Positions 52,064 to 61,358 of a stretch of DNA of 64,000 nucleotides are shown here, in pieces. The position numbers and the translations under genes are program-made. The notes below the pieces were generated by a model. That model was not told where the DNA came from and ran no database searches. It saw only the letters and a program-made list of their open reading frames with translations. How positions within the stretch are numbered: position 1 is the first letter of the stretch; every line of letters begins with the position of its first letter. The stretch is taken from positions 1,649,001-1,713,000 of the forward strand of contig NZ_CP019331.1 of NCBI RefSeq assembly GCF_002163835.1, in the 5' to 3' direction. This DNA is from Polaribacter sp. SA4-10. GTDB lineage: Bacteria > Bacteroidota > Bacteroidia > Flavobacteriales > Flavobacteriaceae.

Positions 52064-53043
52064 TACCCTACAAAGACAGCATTAATATTAGGACAAGCTG
52101 ATCCTCTTGGCTTTTTAGTAAATAAATCAATTCCTACAGAAACTTGATGAAAACCAGAATTAATTAAAACAATGTCATTCATTTGTTTTGTATACGTATA
52201 AGAGAACATTAAGTTATTATAGTTTAATCCTATAATTGGAGAGATATATTGAGAGTTCTCAATTGCATTTACATCAAAATTTTTTCTATAAGATACCGCA
52301 GCCCAAATTCTTGTTTTTGAAATTGTTTTGTATGCTTTTAAGTTTATATCTGCAGTTCTTTCTCCAGTACTTTCCTTAAACTGAACCATAACTGAAGGCT
52401 CTAATTGAATATAATTATCTTCGCCATAAAAATAACCAGCAGAAAAAATATAATTTCTTAAATCTAAAGGTTCAGATTGATTTAAATTATTTTTAGCACT
52501 TAGCAGTAAATTTTTCACTGTAAAGTAAGAAGAAAAACCTCCTCTATGATAAGCAACACTAAAATCTGCATTATAATAACTTGTACTCTCTATTATTGAT
52601 GCAACTTTATCATCTCCTGTAAAAGTTCTTTGGTCTGATTGATTCTGAACAAATGTAAATGCTAAACCAAAAGAAAGTTGCTGAAAAAATTCACCATCAC
52701 TTAAAGGTAAGTGATAAGAATAAGCTCCTTGTATACCTTTTTGTGAATGGTAACCGTTTTTATCATTAAATAAAACAAAACCATAACCTGCATTAGAGTA
52801 TTCGCCAAATTTTGAATGAAAACTTACTGTTTGTAAAGCTGGAGCATTTGGCACTCCTGCCCATTGTTGCCTAGCAGTAAAACGCAACTTACTTGAATTA
52901 CCAATTCCTGCTGCAGAGGGATGAAGTAAATAAACATTATCAGATAAATAATCTGTATAAATAGGTAAAGTTTCTTGCGAATAACTTTTTAAGACAAAAA
53001 AAGATGCAAACAAAAAAAAGAGTTTTATAATAGGGACTTTCAT
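52060..53043 (-). CDS. PorP/SprF family type IX secretion system protein
   Basis: Outer-membrane barrel of 327 residues with a signal peptide (1-22, ending SYSQ). The start of the mature protein, LPIYTDYLSDNVYLLHPSAAGIGNSSKLRFTARQQW, is the PorP/SprF hallmark. Such proteins partner secreted adhesins or T9SS cargo, often in pairs with large surface proteins, but no cargo gene is adjacent. Monocistronic; TATATTTG (minus strand, 53076-53069) may be its -7 box. Its C-terminus GSACPNINAVFVGY is slightly Cys-containing. Confidence 0.92.
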   Translation of the reverse strand: MKVPIIKLFFLFASFFVLKSYSQETLPIYTDYLSDNVYLLHPSAAGIGNSSKLRFTARQQWAGVPNAPALQTVSFHSKFGEYSNAGYGFVLFNDKNGYHSQKGIQGAYSYHLPLSDGEFFQQLSFGLAFTFVQNQSDQRTFTGDDKVASIIESTSYYNADFSVAYHRGGFSSYFTVKNLLLSAKNNLNQSEPLDLRNYIFSAGYFYGEDNYIQLEPSVMVQFKESTGERTADINLKAYKTISKTRIWAAVSYRKNFDVNAIENSQYISPIIGLNYNNLMFSYTYTKQMNDIVLINSGFHQVSVGIDLFTKKPRGSACPNINAVFVGY

Positions 53044-53159
53044 TGGAATTATATTATTCTTAATATACCAAATATATTGCTTTTTTATAAAAAAAGCTAC
53101 GCTAAATATAGTTTTAACATTGATAAAACAAATAAGAAGAAGCTTCTTATTACTTTAAA

Positions 53160-53858
53160 TTAGTGACAGGCATTATTTGAAGTAACTAGATCTAAAAAAG
53201 GAGCAGGAGAAACATAAGGAATACCTAAACCCAAACCCCTTAAAACAAATAAAACACCAATAAAAACTACGACTACAGGAATGACTTTTTGGATTTTTTT
53301 TCTAAAGTTACCTTTTGAGAAGTTACCAAGATAAACTACAGCTGTCATTAAAGGAATAGTTCCTAATCCAAATAAAAACATATATAAACTACCTGAAAAG
53401 GCATTGGTTGCTGTTAAAGCTCCGAAAACTGCCATATAAACCAATCCACAAGGTAAAAATCCATTTAAAAAACCAATTGTAAAAAAAGTATCATTTCCCT
53501 TCTTTTTTAATTCTTTTCCAAGTGCATTTTTTACTTTAAAAATAATTTTACTTATTTCTTTAGAAAAATTAATACGCTTAAAAAACTTTGGAAATAAGAC
53601 AATCAGAATCATAGTAGCCCCCACAAAAATTGATAATTGTTGTTGAAAGCCAAAGAGATAAAACCCTTTCCCTAAAAAACCAAACAATAAACCTATTAAA
53701 CTATAAGTAAACAACCTACCCAAATGGTAACTTGTAATTTGAAGAAATCTTTTAACGGGTTTTTGTCTATCCACAGGCAACATAAAGGCTATTGGACCAC
53801 ACATTCCTATACAATGAAAACTACCCAAAAGGCCAAATATGAATGCAGAAAGAAACAT
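53160..53858 (-). CDS. TauE/SafE-like membrane protein of the cbb3 operon
   Basis: Six-to-seven-helix membrane protein of 232 residues. The first helix region LLGSFHCIGMCGPIAFMLP, with His/Cys/Cys/Met, is typical of the sulfite exporter TauE/SafE-like group found after fixH in Bacteroidota. Those residues could bind copper, which the oxidase needs, but that is inference. It overlaps the fixH stop by one base and is last in the operon. Confidence 0.87.
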   Translation of the reverse strand: MFLSAFIFGLLGSFHCIGMCGPIAFMLPVDRQKPVKRFLQITSYHLGRLFTYSLIGLLFGFLGKGFYLFGFQQQLSIFVGATMILIVLFPKFFKRINFSKEISKIIFKVKNALGKELKKKGNDTFFTIGFLNGFLPCGLVYMAVFGALTATNAFSGSLYMFLFGLGTIPLMTAVVYLGNFSKGNFRKKIQKVIPVVVVFIGVLFVLRGLGLGIPYVSPAPFLDLVTSNNACH

Positions 53859-54304
53859 TAGCGATTCAATTCTTTATTAAAAAAGTATTCTTTATTTTCA
53901 TAGCTCCAAGAAACACTAATGTTCCAACGACCCTCTAATAAACGTTTCTCAGGCACGAGCAAATATGTTTTAGATAAAGAAATAGGTATTTCAAAATCTA
54001 AAAGTTTATTAGACGGTCTATATAGGAACACTTTCCCTTGAATTTCTGTAGGGATGAACTTTTTAGGAAAATTTATTCTTAAACCCTCTTTTAAACTTAA
54101 AACTGTAATATTTTCTTCTAATTCAAATCCATTCTTGGTCGCGTTTATTTGATCTTGATATCCGAGTTCTTTTTCATAATATTTTTCAGTTACTAAATCA
54201 TGTTTAAATTCCTTTTTGATACTCATAGAAATTACAAAATAGGAGATAAACCCCATAAAACTTACAATTATAATAACAATTCCTGTTCCCCAATTAATTT
54301 TCAT
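53858..54304 (-). CDS. ccoH: FixH/CcoH-like cbb3 oxidase assembly protein
   Basis: Protein of 148 residues with one N-terminal membrane helix (about 6-28) and a periplasmic FixH domain. The family block YYEKELGYQDQINATKNG and the later GxVxLYRPSNKLLDF segment are visible. FixH proteins assist assembly of the cbb3-type oxidase. It starts 19 bp after ccoG. Confidence 0.9.
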   Translation of the reverse strand: MKINWGTGIVIIIVSFMGFISYFVISMSIKKEFKHDLVTEKYYEKELGYQDQINATKNGFELEENITVLSLKEGLRINFPKKFIPTEIQGKVFLYRPSNKLLDFEIPISLSKTYLLVPEKRLLEGRWNISVSWSYENKEYFFNKELNR

Positions 54305-54323
54305 ATCTCTGTTTATTTTTCTA

Positions 54324-55742
54324 TTAATAACTTCTTGGTCCCAAGAAATTTGTGATGGTAGTTTCTATCAATCTATCACCACTAAAAACACCTATCTCTA
54401 ATTTTACTTTATCTTTTTTTAATGCAGATGCATTTATCTCAATAAATAAAGTTCCTTCTGCTGAACCTTGTTTTGGGACAATGAAATTATGATTAGAAAC
54501 TAACTTTATTTCACCTTTTGTAGATAAAATTTTATAGCTTATATCTTCAATATCTTTAGTAGTTTTATTTATAACTTTATAGGTATAAACATTACTAATA
54601 ATATTGTTTTCTTTATGTTGATATAATTCTCCCGGTAACCTTAAAATTGTAGCTTCTACATCATTTCTTAAAAATAACATCCCAACCAAAACACCAACTA
54701 AAATAAATAATACAGCAGAATAACCTTTCATTCTAGCATTAAATTTAAAAGGAATCTTTTTTGCTATATTATCTTCACTAGCATATCTAATTAAGCCTTT
54801 TGGCAACCCAACTTGCTCCATCATATGATCACATTCATCAATACAAGCTGTACAATTTACGCACTCTAATTGAGTTCCGTTTCTAATATCTATTCCTGTA
54901 GGACAAACAACTACACACTGTTTACAATCAATACAATCTCCTTTTCCTACAGAAGCTCTATCTTCATTTTTCCTGAATTTAGCTCTCCCTTTATCACCTT
55001 CTCCACGGACATAATCATACGCCACATTAAGTGTTTTATTATCTAATAAAACACCTTGTAACCTACCATAAGGACAAGCAATTATACAAACTTGCTCTCT
55101 AAACCAAGCAAATATAAAATAGAAAACTGCTGTAAAAATAGTTAAGGAAATAAGTGTTTTAACATTATCAAAAGGAGCACCTGTTATGTAACTAATTACG
55201 GTATCTCCACCAATTAAGTACGCTAAAAATACGTTGGCAATTATAAATGAAATTATAAAGAAAATCACCCATTTTAATACTCTTTTTCTAATTTTTTCGG
55301 CGTTCCATTTTTGCTTACTTAGTCTAATTTGTTTCCCTCTATCTCCATCAATCCAATATTCTATTTTTCTAAAGACCATTTCTAGAAATATTGTTTGCGG
55401 ACAAATCCATCCGCAGAAAATACGTCCAAAAACTACGGTAAAAAGAATGATAAAAACAACGCCTATAATCATTGAAAGAACCAAAAGATAAAAATCTTGT
55501 GGCCAAAAAGGGAACCCAAAAATAGTAAACTTTCTTTCTAGTACATTAAACAGTAAAAATTGATTTCCATTAATTTTTACAAAAGGTGCAGATAACAGAA
55601 ATACAAGTAAAAAATAACTTACATAAGATCTATATTTATAAAATTTACCACTTGGCTTTTTAGGAAACACCCAAGATCTATTACCTTCAGTATTTATGGT
55701 AGCGATACTATCTCTAAACTGTTCGTTTTGTGGTGTTTCCAT
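54324..55742 (-). CDS. ccoG: Cytochrome c oxidase accessory protein CcoG
   Basis: Membrane Fe-S protein of 472 residues needed for copper handling in cbb3 oxidase assembly. It has about five helices and two [4Fe-4S] motifs, CIDCKQCVVVCPTG and CVNCTACIDECDHM, preceded by FGRIFCGWICPQTIF and REQVCIIACPYGRLQG. The C-terminal 100 residues form the Ig-like FixG domain. It lies between ccoP and ccoH. Confidence 0.95.
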   Translation of the reverse strand: METPQNEQFRDSIATINTEGNRSWVFPKKPSGKFYKYRSYVSYFLLVFLLSAPFVKINGNQFLLFNVLERKFTIFGFPFWPQDFYLLVLSMIIGVVFIILFTVVFGRIFCGWICPQTIFLEMVFRKIEYWIDGDRGKQIRLSKQKWNAEKIRKRVLKWVIFFIISFIIANVFLAYLIGGDTVISYITGAPFDNVKTLISLTIFTAVFYFIFAWFREQVCIIACPYGRLQGVLLDNKTLNVAYDYVRGEGDKGRAKFRKNEDRASVGKGDCIDCKQCVVVCPTGIDIRNGTQLECVNCTACIDECDHMMEQVGLPKGLIRYASEDNIAKKIPFKFNARMKGYSAVLFILVGVLVGMLFLRNDVEATILRLPGELYQHKENNIISNVYTYKVINKTTKDIEDISYKILSTKGEIKLVSNHNFIVPKQGSAEGTLFIEINASALKKDKVKLEIGVFSGDRLIETTITNFLGPRSY

Positions 55743-55782
55743 AATCGCCTAAGTAAAAATAACTTACTATTTTATAAACTAC

Positions 55783-56643
55783 TTATTGTTCTTCCCATTT
55801 ATCTCCTTGTGCTGCTTTCCCTTTTGCTGGTGTAGTACCTTGTAAGGAAATTACATAGCTAGAAACTTTTGCCAAGTCTGCAGGCTTTAAAATTTTGTTC
55901 CAAGCAATCATACCTTTACCATCTCTACCTCCATTGGAAATAGTTGAAAATACATTTTTAACTCCTCCGCCTAAAATCCAAAATTCATCTGTTAAATTTG
56001 GTCCAATTGAACCTCCTCCATCTGCTAAATGACAAGAAGTACAATTTAATTTAAAGACTGCTTTACCTCTATTTAAATCTTTTTCACCTGTTAATAACGT
56101 TACATTTTCTGCAGTTATTAAATCAGTAGCTGTAGATTTATATTTAGTTAATGCTGCTTTTGCTTCAGCTACTTCTTTTTGATACTCAACCACCTGAGTG
56201 TCTCCATCTAAAACCTGAAATCTTACAAGGTAAACAACTGCAAAAACGATAGTAGCGTAGAACATATATACCCACCAAGGCGGCAAAGAATTGTCTAATT
56301 CTTTAATTCCATCATAATTATGATCAAGAACTATTTCACCTTCTTCTTCAATATCTTTTGCTTTGGTCCAAGATTTTAACAGCTTACTAATCCAAACATT
56401 TTTATTTTCTTCGGCAATTATTCCATTTTTTTCATTTAGTAATTCTTGTGTTTTACTTATAGAAATAATACTTACCATTTCTTTTAAAACGATTACAAGA
56501 ATAAGACCAATAAGCGCAATCCAAACCAATGGATTTTCATATATATTTAATGGATTCTCATATACCATAAACGACTTTGCAAGGGCTAAAAACGTAACAA
56601 TTACAAAAATTACATATGCTGTAGATTGAAAATATTTTTTCAT
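55783..56643 (-). CDS. ccoP: cbb3 oxidase cytochrome c subunit CcoP, mono-heme
   Basis: Subunit III of the high-affinity oxidase, 286 residues. Two or three membrane helices occupy the first 160 residues, including the CcoP N-terminal motif DNSLPPWWVYMFYATIVFAV. One heme c site is present, C201-T-S-C204-H205, in FKLNCTSCHLADGG, with the sixth ligand probably a Met in GKGMIAW. Proteobacterial CcoP has two heme sites; here only one CxxCH can be found. Electrons pass from soluble cytochromes to CcoNO. Confidence 0.93.
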   Translation of the reverse strand: MKKYFQSTAYVIFVIVTFLALAKSFMVYENPLNIYENPLVWIALIGLILVIVLKEMVSIISISKTQELLNEKNGIIAEENKNVWISKLLKSWTKAKDIEEEGEIVLDHNYDGIKELDNSLPPWWVYMFYATIVFAVVYLVRFQVLDGDTQVVEYQKEVAEAKAALTKYKSTATDLITAENVTLLTGEKDLNRGKAVFKLNCTSCHLADGGGSIGPNLTDEFWILGGGVKNVFSTISNGGRDGKGMIAWNKILKPADLAKVSSYVISLQGTTPAKGKAAQGDKWEEQ

Positions 56644-56654
56644 TTTATTATATT

Positions 56655-56822
56655 TTAATTATCTAAGGGTAATTGACTCACCGAATTTATATATTCTTTT
56701 TTTGCGGTAAAAACCCACCAAAATAAGGCGACAAAAAAAGTAAAGAATATTAGAAGTGATATTATTGGGTAAATTTCAATGCCAATAATACTTTCCATAT
56801 GGTGTTTTACAAATTTTAACAT
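56655..56822 (-). CDS. ccoQ: CcoQ-like small cbb3 oxidase subunit, 55 residues
   Basis: ATG at 56822, TAA at 56655. The product starts MLKFVKHHMESIIGIEIYPI and has one strong membrane helix, about 16-38 (IISLLIFFTFFVALFWWVF), and a polar tail. It lies between ccoNO (stop 56828) and ccoP (start 56643), the exact position of ccoQ, and fits the CcoQ length. It stabilises the oxidase in species where it has been studied. Confidence 0.88.
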   Translation of the reverse strand: MLKFVKHHMESIIGIEIYPIISLLIFFTFFVALFWWVFTAKKEYINSVSQLPLDN

Positions 56823-56827
56823 GTTTC

Positions 56828-59023
56828 CTAGTTTTTAGATGTTTTTTGTTCGTCTTTTACCTTAATATCTGTACCCAAACGTTGGATGTAAGCAATTAAT
56901 GCAACAATCTCTCTGTTCTTCATTTCTATAAAAGCTTCACCATTTTCTTGTGCATACTTTTTATCTGCTTCGTAATTTTTTGCAAAATCTGGATCTGAAT
57001 ATAGGTTCTCTTCAATTTTTGTTCCTTGAGCTAACATATGTTCTTGTGCATTTGCTATTTCATCATCAGTATAAGGCACACCTAAACGAACCATCGTTTT
57101 CAATTTTTCTTCTGTATCAGACGTATCTAATTCATCTCTAATTAACCATTTATAAGAGGGCATTATTGAACCTGGCGATGTACTTTGTGGATCATACATG
57201 TGATTTAAGTGCCAAGAATCTGAGTATTTTTGCCCTATTCTATGTAAATCTGGACCTGTACGTTTACTTCCCCATAAAAATGGATGATCATATACAAATT
57301 CTCCCGCTTTAGAATATTCTCCATAACGCTCTACCTCACTTCTAAAAGGTCTTATCATTTGTGAGTGACAACCAACACAACCTTCTCTTATATAAATATC
57401 TCTTCCTTCTAATTCCAATGGTGTATAAGGTTTTACACTACTAATAGTAGGTATATTAGATTTTACTAGTAATGTTGGAACAATCTGAACAACACCTCCA
57501 ATTAATATTGCAACTGTAGCAAAAATTGTTAATTTTATTGGTTTTCTTTCTAACCAAGTATGCCAACCTTCTCCTTTAGTTCTGTGTTTTGAAACTTTTG
57601 TTAATGGAGCCGCTTCTGCTAATTCATCTTCTACTCCACTACCAGACCTTACTGTTATAACTACATTGTATAACATTACAAATGCCCCAATAATATATAA
57701 AGTACCACCAATAGCTCGCATCCAATACATTGGTATAATTTCATTTACAGTTTCTAAGAAGTTTCCATAAGTTAAAGTCCCATCTGGATTAAATTGTTTC
57801 CACATAGAGGCTTGTACAAAACCTGCAACATACATTGGTAAAGTATACATGATTATACCTAAAGTACCAATCCAAAAATGGAAGTTTGCTAATGCTATTG
57901 AATGTAATTTTGATTTAAACATTCTAGGTATTAACCAGTACAACATACCAAAAGTAAAGAAGCCATTCCAAGCTAAAGCACCAACGTGAACGTGCGCAAT
58001 AATCCAATCACTATAGTGCGCAATTGCATTTACATTTTTTAAAGCAAGCATTGGTCCTTCAAAAGTTGCCATACCATACCCCGTAATTGCAACCACCATA
58101 AATTTTAAAACAGGATCTGTTCTTACTTTATCCCAAGCACCACGTAAGGTTAATAACCCATTAATCATACCTCCCCAAGAAGGCGCTATTAACATTACAG
58201 AAAATGCAACACCTAAATTTTGCGCCCAATCTGGCAATGCTGTATATAATAAATGGTGTGGCCCTGCCCATATGTATATGAAAATTAAAGACCAAAAGTG
58301 AACAATTGATAATCTATATGAATATACCGGTCTGTTAGCTGCTTTAGGAACAAAATAATACATCAGCCCTAAAAAAGGTGTTGTTAAGAAAAATGCTACC
58401 GCATTATGTCCATACCACCATTGTACTAGTGCATCTTGAACACCTGCATAAACAGAATAACTTTTAAATAAAGTTACTGGTAATGCTAAACTATTAAAAA
58501 TATGAAGCACTGCTACCGTTACAAAAGTTGCTAAGTAGAACCAAATTGCAACATATAAATGACGCTGTCTCCTTTGCATTATTGTCCAAATCATATTTAC
58601 GCCAAATGCAACCCAAACAATTGCAATAGCAATATCTATTGGCCACTCTAATTCTGCGTATTCTTTTGATGTAGAGTATCCTAAAGGTAATGTTATAGCA
58701 GCTGCAACAATAATTAACTGCCAACCCCAAAAATTAAAATTGCTTAAAAAATTACTTGCCATTCTAGCTTTTAATAATCTTTGAAGCGAATAATAAACTC
58801 CTGCAAAAATTGCATTTCCAACAAAAGCAAAAATTACTGCATTGGTGTGTAATGGTCTTAAACGCCCAAAACTTAACCAAGAAATTCCTTCTGTATAATT
58901 GGGAAATAAAAACATAAAAGCGAGCATTAATCCGATACTAAAACCTACTATTCCCCATAGTAAAGTAGCATAGATAAAATTCTTAACGATTTTATTGTCG
59001 TAATAAAATTGTTGCATTTCCAT
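56828..59023 (-). CDS. ccoN: cbb3-type cytochrome c oxidase, fused subunits I and II (CcoNO)
   Basis: Fusion of the catalytic subunit CcoN (heme b, heme b3-CuB) and the mono-heme CcoO, 731 residues, the usual Bacteroidota arrangement. The N-part has about twelve helices with the copper-site FFLTTPFLGLMYYF, IIAHVHVGALAWNGFF and HNAVAF histidines. The C-part carries one heme c site C549-V-G-C-H553 in EGCVGCHSQMIRPF. The oxidase uses oxygen at very low levels and is made when oxygen is scarce; the upstream ccoS promoter carries the FNR-type operator. Confidence 0.96.
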   Translation of the reverse strand: MEMQQFYYDNKIVKNFIYATLLWGIVGFSIGLMLAFMFLFPNYTEGISWLSFGRLRPLHTNAVIFAFVGNAIFAGVYYSLQRLLKARMASNFLSNFNFWGWQLIIVAAAITLPLGYSTSKEYAELEWPIDIAIAIVWVAFGVNMIWTIMQRRQRHLYVAIWFYLATFVTVAVLHIFNSLALPVTLFKSYSVYAGVQDALVQWWYGHNAVAFFLTTPFLGLMYYFVPKAANRPVYSYRLSIVHFWSLIFIYIWAGPHHLLYTALPDWAQNLGVAFSVMLIAPSWGGMINGLLTLRGAWDKVRTDPVLKFMVVAITGYGMATFEGPMLALKNVNAIAHYSDWIIAHVHVGALAWNGFFTFGMLYWLIPRMFKSKLHSIALANFHFWIGTLGIIMYTLPMYVAGFVQASMWKQFNPDGTLTYGNFLETVNEIIPMYWMRAIGGTLYIIGAFVMLYNVVITVRSGSGVEDELAEAAPLTKVSKHRTKGEGWHTWLERKPIKLTIFATVAILIGGVVQIVPTLLVKSNIPTISSVKPYTPLELEGRDIYIREGCVGCHSQMIRPFRSEVERYGEYSKAGEFVYDHPFLWGSKRTGPDLHRIGQKYSDSWHLNHMYDPQSTSPGSIMPSYKWLIRDELDTSDTEEKLKTMVRLGVPYTDDEIANAQEHMLAQGTKIEENLYSDPDFAKNYEADKKYAQENGEAFIEMKNREIVALIAYIQRLGTDIKVKDEQKTSKN

Positions 59024-59033
59024 AAAATAAAAT

Positions 59034-59210
59034 TTAGTCTCTAGTTAATTCTTCTTTTTTTTCTTTTACGAGCTCATCATCAAATAGCATGCGTACAGAG
59101 GGTGTATATGAATCATCATATTGCCCACTTTTAACGGAATAAATAAATGCTATAAAAAAAATGATTGCCACTAAAATACTTAGTGTAAGTAATAGGTATA
59201 TTACGCTCAT
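59034..59210 (-). CDS. ccoS: cbb3 oxidase assembly protein CcoS, 58 residues
   Basis: ATG at 59210, TAA at 59034. The product starts MSVIYLLLTLSILVAIIFFI and is one membrane helix followed by a short charged tail with the CcoS marker SGQYDDSYTPSVRMLFDDE. CcoS is needed for cofactor insertion in cbb3 oxidases. It is the first gene of the oxidase operon and has the FNR-type promoter directly upstream. Confidence 0.9.
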   Translation of the reverse strand: MSVIYLLLTLSILVAIIFFIAFIYSVKSGQYDDSYTPSVRMLFDDELVKEKKEELTRD

Positions 59211-59233
59211 ATCTTGCCTGATAATTAGTTTTT

Positions 59234-59280
59234 CAAAAGTACTATTGGTCGTTTTCTAAAAACATGATAATTATCATGTT
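59234..59280 (-). promoter_or_regulatory. FNR-type operator and -7 element of the cco operon
   Basis: The 20-bp perfect palindrome at 59261-59280 has the core ATGATAATTATCAT, so TGAT-N4-ATCA. On the minus strand TACTTTTG (59241-59234), a full TAnnTTTG, follows. The palindrome's centre is 29.5 bp from the first base of the -7 box, the same as in the usp and fnr promoters. This places it about -42, a class II activator position. Confidence 0.8.
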
Positions 59281-59292
59281 GTTTTTATTTCT

Positions 59293-60657
59293 TTAAATTG
59301 TCATTGAAAACAATTGAGTTTTTGGCTTATTTTTTAATAAATGTAAATCAAATGCCATACAAATATTCCTTACAAATGGTCTTGCCTTCTCTGGCACAGA
59401 CAACCAGTTTTCTTCAATTTTAACCAATCCATCTTGTTGTATTTCTTCTAATAATTCTAAATATGATTCTAGATTATTTATTTTCATTGAATCCTCTTCC
59501 CAAGAAGTATAAAAATGACACATAATATTTAAAATATGCTTTCTAATAACTCTATCTTCATCAGATAATAAATGTCCCCTAAAAATTGGCAGTTCTCCTT
59601 GATTTACACTCTTTTGGTATTCTTTTACCGTTTTTACATTTTGAGCAAATGCATACCAAGAATCTGAAATTGCAGACATTCCTAAGCCAATCATTAATTG
59701 CGTTTTATTAGCAGTATACCCCATAAAATTTCTATGCAATGTTTTGTTGATGGTTGCCTTATACAAACTATCTGTTTTTAAAGCAAAATGATCCATGCCA
59801 ATTTCTACATAACCCATTTCTGCAAAAAGTTCTTTTCCTATTTCATAGAGTTCTCTTTTTGTATCATTCTTTGGTAAATCTTCATCATTAAAACCACGTT
59901 GACCAACTCCTTTTACCCAAGGAACATGTGCATAACTGTAAAATGAAATTCTGTCTGGCTGTACTTCTTTTGTTTTGTTTATAGTATGAATTACGTTCTC
60001 TTTTGTTTGAAATGGAAGCCCAAAAATTAAATCGTGACTTACAGAATTGTACCCAATTTCTCTAGACCATCTTGTAACTTGTTCAACTGCTTCAAAGGGC
60101 TGAATTCTATGAATGGCTTTTTGTACTTTTTCGTTATAATCTTGCACGCCAAAACTTACTCTTGTAAAACCACAATTAAACAAAGTTTGCAATTGCTCTT
60201 TTGTTGTATTATTTGGATGACCTTCAAAACTAAATTCTGCATCTAGATGTTTATTTGAAAGTGAAAAAATTCCATCCATTAAGTATTCTAAATTTTCTTT
60301 TGAAAAAAAAGTAGGAGTTCCTCCACCTAAATGCAATTCTTTAATAATTGGCGTTTCATCAACCAAATCAACATATAATTTCCATTCTTTTAATACGGCT
60401 TCTATATATTCTTCTTCTACTTCATGACGTTTAGTGATGTGTTTATGACACGCACAAAATGTACACAAAGTTTCGCAAAAGGGTAAATGAATGTAAATAC
60501 TAACACCTTCTGTAGCATTACTTTCTATAAATGATTTCTGAAAAGAGTGTATCCAATCTTCTTTATCAATTCCTTCTTTATTCCAATAAGGCACTGTTGG
60601 ATAACTCGTATATCTAGGTCCTGGAATATTGTATTTTTGAATTAATGATTTGTTCAT
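59293..60657 (-). CDS. hemN: Oxygen-independent coproporphyrinogen III dehydrogenase
   Basis: Radical SAM enzyme that oxidises coproporphyrinogen III to protoporphyrinogen IX without oxygen, for heme synthesis at low oxygen. The Fe-S motif is C61-x3-C65-x2-C68 with a following C70 (FCETLCTFCACHKH). YIHLPF before it, LHLGGGTPTF and FSFEGHPNNTT further on, and the length of 454 residues separate true HemN from HemW. It starts directly after the deoD stop codon and lies two genes after ccoI, so it shares that operon. Confidence 0.95.
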   Translation of the reverse strand: MNKSLIQKYNIPGPRYTSYPTVPYWNKEGIDKEDWIHSFQKSFIESNATEGVSIYIHLPFCETLCTFCACHKHITKRHEVEEEYIEAVLKEWKLYVDLVDETPIIKELHLGGGTPTFFSKENLEYLMDGIFSLSNKHLDAEFSFEGHPNNTTKEQLQTLFNCGFTRVSFGVQDYNEKVQKAIHRIQPFEAVEQVTRWSREIGYNSVSHDLIFGLPFQTKENVIHTINKTKEVQPDRISFYSYAHVPWVKGVGQRGFNDEDLPKNDTKRELYEIGKELFAEMGYVEIGMDHFALKTDSLYKATINKTLHRNFMGYTANKTQLMIGLGMSAISDSWYAFAQNVKTVKEYQKSVNQGELPIFRGHLLSDEDRVIRKHILNIMCHFYTSWEEDSMKINNLESYLELLEEIQQDGLVKIEENWLSVPEKARPFVRNICMAFDLHLLKNKPKTQLFSMTI

Positions 60658-61356
60658 CTATAAAGTTCCTAAAGCTATTTCTACCATTTCTTTAAATGTA
60701 CTTTCTCTTTCGTCTGCAGTTGTTCTTTCTCTTGTTACTAAACTGTCTGAAATTGTTAAAATTGACAATGCATTTACATTATGTTTTGCTGCAACGGTAT
60801 ACAACCCAGAAGTTTCCATCTCTACACACAACACACCATATTCTGCCCATTTTTTATAACTATCAAAATCATCAGCATAAAATTCATCAGAACTCAAAAC
60901 ACCTCCTGCTTTCACCTTTATTTCTTTTTTATTAGCAATTTCTATCGCTTTTTTAAACAACTTAAAACTTGCCGTTGGAGAATAATCTGCTCCATTAAAA
61001 CGAATGGTATTTAAACCCGAATTTGTAGAGGCTGCCATTGCGATAACAATGTCTCTAATTTTTACTTCTTTTTGATAAGAACCTGCAGAACCAACTCTAA
61101 TTAAGTTTTTTACACCATATTCTGTAATTAATTCATGACAATAAATAAGTGTAGATGGAATTCCCATTCCTGTTCCTTGAACCGATACTTTTTTTCCATT
61201 ATAAGTTCCTGTGAAACCTAACATTCCACGAACATCATTGTATTTAACAACCTCTTTTAAGAAAAAATCTGCAATCCATTTTGCCCTCATTGGATCTCCA
61301 GGTAATAATACCGTTTCTGCAATTTCACCTTTTTTTGCTTCTATATGTACACTCAT
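60658..61356 (-). CDS. deoD: Purine nucleoside phosphorylase, hexameric DeoD type
   Basis: Phosphorolytic purine nucleoside cleaving enzyme that accepts adenosine as well as inosine and guanosine. [17 protein letters not shown] (18-34), [20 protein letters not shown] and the late [18 protein letters not shown] loop are typical; ESGLY-like [10 protein letters not shown] carries the ribose-binding Glu. 232 residues. It lies between ccoI and hemN with gaps of 2 and 0 bp, an unusual setting. The window also has a trimeric-type PNP in the arsenosugar cluster. Confidence 0.94.
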   Translation of the reverse strand: MSVHIEAKKGEIAETVLLPGDPMRAKWIADFFLKEVVKYNDVRGMLGFTGTYNGKKVSVQGTGMGIPSTLIYCHELITEYGVKNLIRVGSAGSYQKEVKIRDIVIAMAASTNSGLNTIRFNGADYSPTASFKLFKKAIEIANKKEIKVKAGGVLSSDEFYADDFDSYKKWAEYGVLCVEMETSGLYTVAAKHNVNALSILTISDSLVTRERTTADERESTFKEMVEIALGTL

Positions 61357-61358
61357 AA

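Noticed and set aside
60658..61014. Several overlapping plus-strand frames opposite deoD
   Set aside because: They are antisense shadows of deoD, which has full family motifs.
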